Shown here piece after piece: positions 6,738 through 12,248 of a DNA stretch of 12,248 bases (positions within the stretch are counted from its first letter, which is position 1; the number at the start of each line of letters is the position of its first letter). Source of the DNA: Chloroflexota bacterium (lineage in GTDB: Bacteria > Chloroflexota > Dehalococcoidia > Dehalococcoidales > UBA2162). The notes under the pieces are model-generated. The model was not told where the DNA came from. It did not search any database and saw only the letters and a program-made list of their open reading frames with translations. The DNA lies in assembly GCA_016193545.1 (NCBI GenBank), contig JACPSA010000051.1:1-12248 (forward strand), in the 5' to 3' direction. Both the position numbers and the translations under genes were made by a program.

Positions 6738-7700
6738 ATGCCCACACTTTTGTTAAACCGTAAAGATATCAGCGGGTTACTCACCATGCCGGATACATTA
6801 AAAGTTGTGGAGCATGCTTTTAGAGACTGGGCTCAGGGCAACGGCAAGATGCCTCCCAAGGCATACCTGGTTTTAGAGCGAGGTGATTTCAGGGCAATGC
6901 CGGCAGCATTACCGGGAGCCGCCGGAGTGAAGTGGGTTAATGTCCATCCCCAAAACCCGTCTCAAGGTCTGCCGACGGTGATGGCTATCATCATTTACAA
7001 TGACCCGGCCACAGGCTACCCTCTAGCGGTAATGGATGCCACCCAAATTACCGCCTACCGTACCGGAGCCGCTGCAGCTATTGCCGCTAAATATCTGGCA
7101 CGACCAGACTCACACACCCTGGGTATTATCGGCGCCGGCCAGCAAGCCCACACCCAGCTAATGGCGCACCTGGAGTTATTTAAGTTCAGACAAATCAAAG
7201 TATTCGATTTATCCAGCGCTGCCGTGGCTAAATTGATTGATTCCTTCCCTGGGTATCCTATCAGGGAGAGCTCCTTGGCCGAGACGGCAGCATCAGATAT
7301 CGTCTGCACGGTAACTCCATCACGGGTACCGGTACTGAAGAAGGAATGGGTTCTGCCCGGGACACACATCAACGCCATTGGTGCCGATGCCAAAGGCAAA
7401 GAGGAACTGGAGCCATCTATCTTGAAAGAAGCCATGGTAGTCGTCGATGATTTGACCCAGGCCAGCGCCGCCGGCGAAATCAATGTGCCCGTCTCAAAGG
7501 GACTCTTCAGCGTTGATGAAATCTACGCTACTCTGGGAGAAATCATCATCGGCCAGAAACCGGGCAGAAAAGACCAAAAAGCAATCACTGTTTTCGATTC
7601 TACGGGAGTGGCTATCGAAGATGTCGCCATGGCCAAACTCATCTATAACAAAGCCAAACAAGCTGGCAATTATCTGACCGTTAACCTTATCGAAGAGTGA
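6738..7700 (+). CDS. Ornithine cyclodeaminase / alanine dehydrogenase (mu-crystallin) family protein
   Basis: This encodes 320 aa, a full length for the family. It has the N-terminal dimerisation/substrate domain, then the Rossmann fold with LGIIGAGQQAHTQL at 128-141. Residues expected at the active site are present: Arg52 (in DFRAMP), Lys65 (GVKWVN), Arg108 (TAYRTGA), and Asp217 in the family block NAIGADAKGKEEL. The C-terminal DSTGVAIEDVAMAKLIY is strongly conserved in the family. Members use NAD(H) on amino acids: ornithine to proline plus ammonia, or alanine to pyruvate, and some make or reduce imino acids. The sequence does not settle the substrate; the general look is as close to archaeal-type alanine dehydrogenase as to ornithine cyclodeaminase. 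AAGGAG at 6722-6727 supports the ATG start. It is a single gene, ended by a hairpin terminator. Confidence 0.9.
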   Translation: MPTLLLNRKDISGLLTMPDTLKVVEHAFRDWAQGNGKMPPKAYLVLERGDFRAMPAALPGAAGVKWVNVHPQNPSQGLPTVMAIIIYNDPATGYPLAVMDATQITAYRTGAAAAIAAKYLARPDSHTLGIIGAGQQAHTQLMAHLELFKFRQIKVFDLSSAAVAKLIDSFPGYPIRESSLAETAASDIVCTVTPSRVPVLKKEWVLPGTHINAIGADAKGKEELEPSILKEAMVVVDDLTQASAAGEINVPVSKGLFSVDEIYATLGEIIIGQKPGRKDQKAITVFDSTGVAIEDVAMAKLIYNKAKQAGNYLTVNLIEE

Positions 7701-7717
7701 AGAGTCCAAGTCTGTTG

Positions 7718-7746
7718 ACCACCGGAAAGCATTAGTACCCGGTGGT
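7718..7746. other. Inverted repeat after the OCD-family gene
   Basis: An 8-bp perfect stem, ACCACCGG at 7718-7725 and CCGGTGGT at 7739-7746, surrounds a 13-nt loop. There is no T-run after it. It may add to the nearby terminator or be a protein-binding palindrome; its role is unclear. Confidence 0.35.
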
Positions 7747-7800
7747 GCAAATAAAAGCCAATTTTGCTTTCGATTATAAGCCCAAGGCTCCGAATAAAGA

Positions 7801-7829
7801 AGAAGCCTGTCGCTAAGACAGGCTTCTTT
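7801..7829. terminator. Bidirectional intrinsic terminator
   Basis: An 11-bp perfect stem (AGAAGCCTGTC at 7801-7811, GACAGGCTTCT at 7817-7827) has a 5-nt loop GCTAA and is followed by a short T-run on the plus strand. On the minus strand the stem is followed by T-rich sequence (TTCTTTATT). It lies between two convergent genes, the OCD-family gene and the decaheme cytochrome, and could end both transcripts. Confidence 0.8.
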
Positions 7830-7861
7830 GTCTATGCCAACCATGCTTAAGGAGATTTTAC

Positions 7862-9517
7862 TTAATGGACTTTCTGGACGTCAAAATCCTTTCCCCGCCC
7901 ATGGCAGTTAGCGCAGGCCTCACCGATATCTGTTGTCATCGTCTTGGCGTGAATCGCTGCCGTCTTTAAGTCGTGGCAACCCAAACAGGCTGAGGCCGCT
8001 GGCCCCAGAGGCGAGTAAAACTCGCGCGGCGCCACAGTGTTGGCATTAGTTTCGGGCAAGGGTAACGTATAGGAGTTGCCCACATGACACTTGGCGCAGT
8101 TAGTGCGGTCACCGGGGAAACCGATTTCATTGAAGTTGAAGACGCCCCGGGTTCGGTAAATAGTGAAGTCGCGTGTCAATTCCTCACCGGTATGGATACG
8201 GTGAATCATAAAGCGGAAGTTAATCGATTGCGGAGGTACGGTAAACGGACCGCCAAGTGTGGGTGGGACCAGTTGCGGGACATCCACGTTGGCCGGGTTA
8301 TGACATAATTCGCAGTACCCGGCGGTATTCAGCCGTCCGCCTCCGTGGAAAGCTATTTTCTTATGGCAGACGTTGCAGTTTTCCGTGGCGACAACCTGCC
8401 GCCGGGGGACAGCTACTTTATCTGTAACGGGGATGTAAGCTACCGGGTTATAAGAAGCTGAGGACACATTGGCTGATGCCCCCTCGTTTCCAATGATGGT
8501 TTCCATCCGTCGGGCTTCCATACCTATGGCGTAGGTACCGGTGGCGTTGACTGAGATGGCCCGAGTGAGCGTATACGCGAAGCTACCGTCGGCGCCAATC
8601 GCTACCCTGGAGAGGGTTGCGCTCTCCGTCACCGGCGGGCCCTGATAGTCAGTAGTGGGGCCGTTCACATTGAATGCCAGCGATGTTATCTCCGAAAGCA
8701 AGAGTGCCTTTCCGGCGTTGTCCTTGGCAGTGAAGACTACCTGGGGGAACTGCCCGGGACCGGTGCTGGTAACACGGACTATCTCAACGTTTATGCCTTT
8801 AAGCTGCTTCGACCTGTCCGGGATGGTGTGGGCACCGACCACCGAGGCGTCAAACTCTTTCCCCGAGTCAGCCACATGACAAACTGCGCAGGCGCTATCA
8901 TTAGCTTGCGGACCGCCGGGATGGTCCCGTTTGCCGGCGATGGTTGATTTGCCGGTGGCAAAATCGATGTTATCATGGCAGGCGCCGCAGGCGGCAGCGC
9001 TAGGCTTATTCTTATAGTTATCGGCATCGGGCGCCAGTTTAGCGTAATCCTCAGCCGTCATTCCTACTGGAGGGGCGCCGTGGCAAGTTGTGCAGGTCCG
9101 GACATCGCCGATGCCAGAGCCGAATTGCGGCCAGGTGACTTTCCAATCGAAGACGGTCTGGTTAAAGCCGACAATCCGGTAGTTGCCGCCGGCGACCACG
9201 CTGGGTAGGCGGGCGCTCCGGTGAATCTTATGTACCATCACCTTGAACTCAGGCGTATTGCCAGTTTCGGGGTCGATGTTTTGAGAAGTGTGGCAGGTGA
9301 CGCAGAGCGCCGTTTCCACACGCGAACCGCCATGGAGAGCCAACGGGTCATGACACTGGTTGCATGACGCAGTGGTTACCACCTGGCGGGTCAGTTGCAC
9401 CGGACCTCCGGCAGGCACAAAGTCTAAAATCGGGTTAGCGGCAAAGGTGCGGGTAGCCCGGGTGATTTGCCCTCCCACCCGGTGGGTGGCATTCCTGTCA
9501 TAGTTCTCCGGAGTCAT
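7862..9517 (-). CDS. Decaheme c-type cytochrome, OmcA/MtrC family (haem-bearing part; N-terminus in another frame)
   Basis: This 551-aa ORF has ten CxxCH haem sites, at residues 52, 72, 142, 177, 210, 381, 402, 474, 511 and 535. They form two groups of five separated by a Cys-free region (about 215-375) with beta-sandwich character. This is the domain II-III-IV order of MtrC/OmcA outer-surface cytochromes, which pass electrons to minerals or other external acceptors. Each group also holds a matching His motif (MVHKIH at 94-99, MIHRIH at 437-442) that probably supplies distal ligands. The opening THRVGGQ is a family signature but sits at residue 11. There is no signal peptide, and an in-frame TAA lies 15-17 nt before the ATG. 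The missing N-terminus is in the next ORF (9498-9944), overlapping by 20 nt in a different frame. GGGGAG lies 8 nt before the ATG, so reinitiation is possible, but without a secretion signal haem attachment would fail. Confidence 0.9.
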   Translation of the reverse strand: MTPENYDRNATHRVGGQITRATRTFAANPILDFVPAGGPVQLTRQVVTTASCNQCHDPLALHGGSRVETALCVTCHTSQNIDPETGNTPEFKVMVHKIHRSARLPSVVAGGNYRIVGFNQTVFDWKVTWPQFGSGIGDVRTCTTCHGAPPVGMTAEDYAKLAPDADNYKNKPSAAACGACHDNIDFATGKSTIAGKRDHPGGPQANDSACAVCHVADSGKEFDASVVGAHTIPDRSKQLKGINVEIVRVTSTGPGQFPQVVFTAKDNAGKALLLSEITSLAFNVNGPTTDYQGPPVTESATLSRVAIGADGSFAYTLTRAISVNATGTYAIGMEARRMETIIGNEGASANVSSASYNPVAYIPVTDKVAVPRRQVVATENCNVCHKKIAFHGGGRLNTAGYCELCHNPANVDVPQLVPPTLGGPFTVPPQSINFRFMIHRIHTGEELTRDFTIYRTRGVFNFNEIGFPGDRTNCAKCHVGNSYTLPLPETNANTVAPREFYSPLGPAASACLGCHDLKTAAIHAKTMTTDIGEACANCHGRGKDFDVQKVH

Positions 9518-9944
9518 AAGCGGGTCTCCCCTTTACTTCGGCAAGGACAGGCTGTATGGTTGCGCCCTCGAAGGTGTAAGGCGCGCCCTTAACATCCGAT
9601 ACGGTATATGCCACATACTGAGTGAGTTTGCTGGTGGGGTCTTCCTTGATATAGGCGAGCGAGAAGCTGGGATAGCCGTCCAGGTCAGATATTTTCAAAG
9701 GCACGCCTTTCCCATCGTGGATATTGAAGGTGACCACCGGCTTAAGGTCAGCCCCAATCTCTATCTTGGTGATGCCTGCGTGAAGGCCCGTTCCGGGTAT
9801 TACCGGGGCTGGTGCTCCTTGTGGACCTGGAGGCCCCGCCGGACCTATAGGACCGGCCGCACCCTGGCAGGCAGTAATCAAGATTGCCATCAGTGCTAAT
9901 AATACAATTCCGGCGGCTAACCATGAGATTCTCCTACGCATCAT
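9498..9944 (-). CDS. Lipoprotein signal, collagen-like linker and start of the cytochrome N-terminal beta domain (frame-separated)
   Basis: This 148-aa ORF starts with a charged MMRRR segment, a hydrophobic helix and a lipobox LITAC, so Cys26 would be lipidated. A collagen-like run of Gly-Pro-X triplets follows at 31-42. Both features are typical of the N-terminus of OmcA/MtrC-family decaheme cytochromes. From about residue 60 the sequence (KIEIGADLKPVVTFNIHD, then a strand-rich stretch) is the beginning of the family's first beta domain. It ends abruptly at residue 148 (YDSGEL, then TGA), while the remainder of the protein continues in another frame from 9517. It is most likely the 5' part of one gene split by a frameshift or small deletion. 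A GGGGG tract about 11 nt before the ATG is a weak ribosome binding site. ATG at 9944 or 9941 could be the start. Confidence 0.8.
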   Translation of the reverse strand: MMRRRISWLAAGIVLLALMAILITACQGAAGPIGPAGPPGPQGAPAPVIPGTGLHAGITKIEIGADLKPVVTFNIHDGKGVPLKISDLDGYPSFSLAYIKEDPTSKLTQYVAYTVSDVKGAPYTFEGATIQPVLAEVKGRPAYDSGEL

Positions 9945-10206
9945 ACTTAAAATTAGCCCCCTTTCTTCTGAAAATTTGCCCCTTTTTTATGGTATGACGA
10001 CAATAATCTACCTTGTAAAAACATACTGGCAATTATTATAAAGTTACTCAATGCTAACTACTATCCATATGATACCCTGATTACACTATCATCTTTATTC
10101 TCAAAAAATGTTAGAAAATATCCTATTAATGGAGTTGCTTATTGCTGAAGGGCATCAGCGCTACAGATTGGAAGATTTATACCATGAACTGGTTCGGCTA
10201 ACAGTA

Positions 10207-10228
10207 AGGGGAGCAGCACTGCTCCCCT
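10207..10228. other. Perfect 10-bp hairpin in the intergenic region
   Basis: AGGGGAGCAG (10207-10216) and CTGCTCCCCT (10219-10228) form a perfect stem with a 2-nt loop. No T-tract follows directly, so it is not a standard intrinsic terminator. It may be a processed transcript end, a remnant repeat, or a protein-binding site. Confidence 0.55.
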
Positions 10229-10422
10229 CGGCTACTCTTTACACAGACACCTCTTCTTTTCACTCCGGATATTGGAATTCCTCGGGGCTTGCTGGCGCGT
10301 CACCGGTCTGCCGGGATTCTTGCTCAGTAGCTTAATTAATCGTCTAGCTTGTTATCTAATCTGTGCATTACTAATTATATCGTACGCCAATTCGCCCGAT
10401 TTCGTAATATTTCCTGAATTTC

Positions 10423-10451
10423 TTTACATTCGTACAATACCGTGTTATTAT
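10423..10451 (+). promoter_or_regulatory. Predicted sigma-70-type promoter of the hypothetical gene
   Basis: TTTACA (10423-10428) and TATTAT (10446-10451) are separated by exactly 17 nt, each with 5 of 6 consensus matches, in an AT-rich setting. The ATG of the next gene is at 10563, giving a leader of about 105 nt. No clear riboswitch fold was seen in the leader. Confidence 0.6.
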
Positions 10452-10562
10452 CTCCTATATCATCGGTTCTGTAACTAAAACTAAGAGGTATTTTATTCAA
10501 GTCGCTACTCCGGCTTCAGTGGCATAAAGGCTAATTTAATAAATCAATGAGGAGGTAATATC

Positions 10563-11063
10563 ATGCCTGAAAATGAGAAGGTGGATTCATTGTTCTTTGC
10601 TACAGAAGTGCTAATGACCTGGTTGGCCTTGAGTGAGGAGTTTGGCAATACTCCTGAGGAGTTGGCTCGACTGGAGAAATGTCGGGAACGCAAGGGTGAA
10701 CTGGTCTTTGACCAGCTTCAGAAAACGCTAAAAATCCCGGCGGGGAGCGACCCCTTTACTGTGGTCAAAACCTTGGGGGACTACCTGACCAAGATTGGAT
10801 TTGCCAAATTTGAGGTCCAAAAGGTCTCCGACACCGAACTGTTACGTGACTGGGATGGCAGCATTATGCGACCGATACTCCCCATCGTGCGTAGCCTGGG
10901 GAACAAGGTATTTCCCGCGCCCTCGTCCGTTATATTCAATACCGCCTTAAGGAAGCTGTGCAATATGAAGGCAGAAAGGGTTGAGGTGCCGGAACATCTG
11001 AAGGCGGGCGTGACGAAGGGCCTGGAGCGGGAGATGCTGCGTCTTTCACCCATTAAGAAGTAA
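10563..11063 (+). CDS. Hypothetical protein, 166 aa
   Basis: I do not recognise this protein. The start is well supported by GAGGAGGT at 10549-10556, 6 nt before the ATG, an almost ideal ribosome binding site. The protein is cytoplasmic in appearance: no signal peptide and no membrane segment. The first 60 residues look helical (a Leu/Glu-rich stretch VLMTWLALSEEFGNTPEEL, then a charged helix with RLEKCRERK). The middle (DPFTVVKTLGDYLTKIGFAKFEVQKVSDTEL) reads like a helix followed by a beta strand, as in small alpha/beta sensor or ligand-binding domains, and the end is basic. Two Cys residues (in EKCRER and RKLCNM) are far apart. It is a single gene, converging with the MFS gene across a 67-bp gap that holds only a weak hairpin (CGCTGT at 11088-11093, ACAGCG at 11104-11109). 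Confidence 0.75.
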   Translation: MPENEKVDSLFFATEVLMTWLALSEEFGNTPEELARLEKCRERKGELVFDQLQKTLKIPAGSDPFTVVKTLGDYLTKIGFAKFEVQKVSDTELLRDWDGSIMRPILPIVRSLGNKVFPAPSSVIFNTALRKLCNMKAERVEVPEHLKAGVTKGLEREMLRLSPIKK

Positions 11064-11130
11064 AACCGAAAGGTTAGTAGGACTCCTCGCTGTTGGACTT
11101 GAGACAGCGGACGGGAAATGGGCACAGCCG

Positions 11131-12099
11131 CTAATGAACGACCGCTCCTTCACCTGCTACATGTGACTTTCGGACAGGCTTGCCGGCCAATGCAAAACCC
11201 AGAGAGCCAAAAGCTGTGAAGATGGCCAGGATGGTGAACGCTAAGCGATAGTCTCCACGCAGGTCTGTTAACCAGCCTGCAAAGATAGGAGCGATAATCG
11301 AGGCTATGGTGACGATTACGGAACCAAGTCCCAGAATAAGCCCGATGGATTTGCGTCCAAAATACTCGGCGCGGATAGCATTCTGCGTAGGAGCTCTAGC
11401 ACCCCACCCCATACCATGGAATATCGTAAATAGGAAAACCTGTAACATGCTGGTAGCATAGGCAAGCATGAGCAGACCAATAGTATGAGATAGCATACTC
11501 ACCACAAGCAAAACCCTCTTGTTGGTCCGGTCAGCTAGAAAACCGCCAACTACCCTGCCGACAGTGGAAAAAAAAATCAAAAGGGCTACGACGCTGCCCG
11601 CAGCCTTTAAGGATATACCTAGCTGCTGGACAAGATGGGGGGCCAGATGGAGAGAAACCGCAGATACAGTCAAAACAGCCGAGGCCTGTGCCACTGCAAT
11701 CAACCAGAATGTGCGGGTCTTGAGAGCCTCCATCGTAGAGAAGCTGCCATCATCCTGAACCGTAGACTGTAGGGCAGAGCTGGCAACCAGATTTTCCTGC
11801 CGCCCTTCGGGCGAAGCCGGGCTATCCCCGTCCGGTAGGTGGCCGTATTTCTCCGGTTTATGGCGCAGCAATAAAGATATCGGGATGCCGATAAGCCAGA
11901 GAGCAAAGCCGGATGCCAGTGCGGTAGTACGCCAACCCTGGGTTGTCACGCTCCATGCCACTAATGTCACTATCACTCCGCCTATCCCGGCTCCCGCCAT
12001 AGCGATACCCAAAGCCAAACTTCGTTTCCGGACAAACCAATTAAGCACAGCCACTGAGAGAGGCAGGAAGCCGCACAGGCTGGACCCCGCTGACATCAC
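11131..12099 (-). CDS. MFS transporter, main C-terminal part (frameshifted from its N-terminus)
   Basis: This encodes about 322 aa of a major facilitator superfamily transporter of the monocarboxylate / oxalate:formate-like type. Visible helices begin with the end of TM3-4 (SAGSSLCGFLPLSVAVLNWF), the RKRSLALGIAMAGAGIGG motif, then a central cytoplasmic loop (about 75-115, with RHKPEKYGHLPDGD), and a second half of about six helices including GRVVGGFLADRTNKR, the repeat of the loop 2-3 motif. It likely moves an organic anion or other small solute across the cytoplasmic membrane. The nominal GTG start at 12099 is not real: the frame continues upstream to a TGA at 12223-12225 but no longer encodes a transporter there. 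The true N-terminal sequence is in the adjacent frame. The gene ends 67 bp from the convergent hypothetical gene. Confidence 0.85.
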   Translation of the reverse strand: MMSAGSSLCGFLPLSVAVLNWFVRKRSLALGIAMAGAGIGGVIVTLVAWSVTTQGWRTTALASGFALWLIGIPISLLLRHKPEKYGHLPDGDSPASPEGRQENLVASSALQSTVQDDGSFSTMEALKTRTFWLIAVAQASAVLTVSAVSLHLAPHLVQQLGISLKAAGSVVALLIFFSTVGRVVGGFLADRTNKRVLLVVSMLSHTIGLLMLAYATSMLQVFLFTIFHGMGWGARAPTQNAIRAEYFGRKSIGLILGLGSVIVTIASIIAPIFAGWLTDLRGDYRLAFTILAIFTAFGSLGFALAGKPVRKSHVAGEGAVVH

Positions 12100-12248
12100 C
12101 AGGAAAGCAACAAAAATGCCCCGATGGAATGGGTCATACTCAAGAGGATAAAGCCAGCGCCTAGCAAGACAACGCCTATCAACACAACGCGCCGTGGTCC
12201 AAATCGGTCCGCGAACCAGCCCTCAAAAGGACCGAGGACACCGCTTTC
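12096..12248 (-). pseudogene. MFS transporter, N-terminal part in a second frame (runs off the window)
   Basis: Reading from the right edge on the minus strand, a frame open from base 12248 encodes 50 residues before a TGA at 12096-12098. It contains GPFEGWFADRFGPRRVVL, the classical MFS loop 2-3 motif, followed by a hydrophobic helix (LIGVVLLGAGFILLS). The residues after SIGAF become LLLSW and stop, whereas the other frame gives FVAFLVMSAGSSL, which is the expected continuation. Adding one base to the 5-base homopolymer at 12112-12116 joins the two frames. This is therefore the same gene as 11131-12099, broken by a single-base deletion that is either real or a read error. Confidence 0.75.

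Larger units (their letters stand above)
9945..10562. other. Gene-poor AT-rich region between divergent genes
   Basis: This 618-bp stretch lies between the start of the cytochrome gene (minus) and the start of the hypothetical gene (plus), so it must hold the control regions of both. Its identifiable parts are the hairpin at 10207-10228 and the promoter at 10423-10451. Small overlapping ORFs at 10108-10335 (75 aa) and 10272-10478 (68 aa) have no ribosome binding site I can see and no recognised domain. The first 34 residues of the 75-aa ORF are helix-forming and could be a decayed gene end. Confidence 0.5.

Noticed and set aside
9795..9860. The Gly-Pro-X run taken as a separate collagen-like surface protein.
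   Set aside because: Such a run directly after a lipobox is common in OmcA/MtrC-family cytochromes, and the following sequence continues into that family's first beta domain.
7862..9944. Programmed ribosomal frameshifting joining the two cytochrome frames.
   Set aside because: No slippery heptamer such as A-AAA-AAG or downstream stem was seen at the 20-nt overlap, and a segment of the beta domain appears missing, which a frameshift alone would not restore.
10108..10335. A possible 75-aa gene in the AT-rich intergenic region.
   Set aside because: No ribosome binding site precedes the ATG, the frame runs through the perfect hairpin at 10207-10228, and the second half has no protein-like pattern. 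It is kept only as a note within the region entry.

Overview
The window most resembles an uncultured, anaerobic, sediment- or groundwater-type bacterium, probably Chloroflexota of the Dehalococcoidia type. This is an inference from gene content (a PAC2-family protein beside a TldD/PmbA-type protein, HSD17B4-like short-chain dehydrogenases with long tails, a B. subtilis-type PurF, a decaheme cytochrome) and from scattered palindromic intergenic repeats. No rRNA or other taxonomic marker is present. Base composition looks balanced in the genes and AT-rich in the main intergenic regions.

Layout. (1) 1-2627, plus strand: a tight run of four genes, namely the 3' end of a TldD/PmbA-family gene, a PAC2-family gene, a HEAT-repeat gene and a GNAT acetyltransferase. 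Spacings are 4 nt, 15 nt and a 14-nt overlap, so this is very probably one operon. (2) 2637-4651, minus strand: two tandem, closely related SDR oxidoreductases that converge on the GNAT gene with only 9 bp between. Both have lost the standard SDR catalytic tetrad (N-S-Y-K reads K-T-Y-N). (3) 4652-4976: a promoter for the SDR pair and a compact element of three perfect hairpins. (4) 4977-6365, minus strand: purF with a TTG start and a near-consensus promoter. (5) 6438-6737: a second palindromic repeat, then a likely promoter for the next gene. (6) 6738-7700, plus strand: an ornithine cyclodeaminase/alanine dehydrogenase-family gene, followed by a bidirectional terminator. (7) 7862-9944, minus strand: an OmcA/MtrC-like decaheme c-type cytochrome split into two ORFs. 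The lipoprotein signal and collagen-like segment lie in one frame and all ten haem sites in another. (8) 9945-10562: a gene-poor, AT-rich region with a hairpin and a good sigma-70-type promoter. (9) 10563-11063, plus strand: an unrecognised 166-aa protein with a strong ribosome binding site. (10) 11131-12248, minus strand: an MFS transporter running off the window, with a frameshift at a 5-base homopolymer.

How the parts work together. The window mixes housekeeping functions (PurF for purine synthesis, possible proteostasis in the PAC2/TldD-type operon) with accessory metabolism (paired SDRs, OCD-family enzyme, organic-acid-type MFS) and an apparent extracellular electron-transfer cytochrome. 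The points most worth a second look are the altered catalytic residues shared by both SDRs, the broken decaheme cytochrome (its junction fits a deletion at a CCGGA microhomology), and the two unrelated structured repeats. I did not find a CRISPR array, a transposase, a toxin-antitoxin pair, a tRNA or an rRNA.
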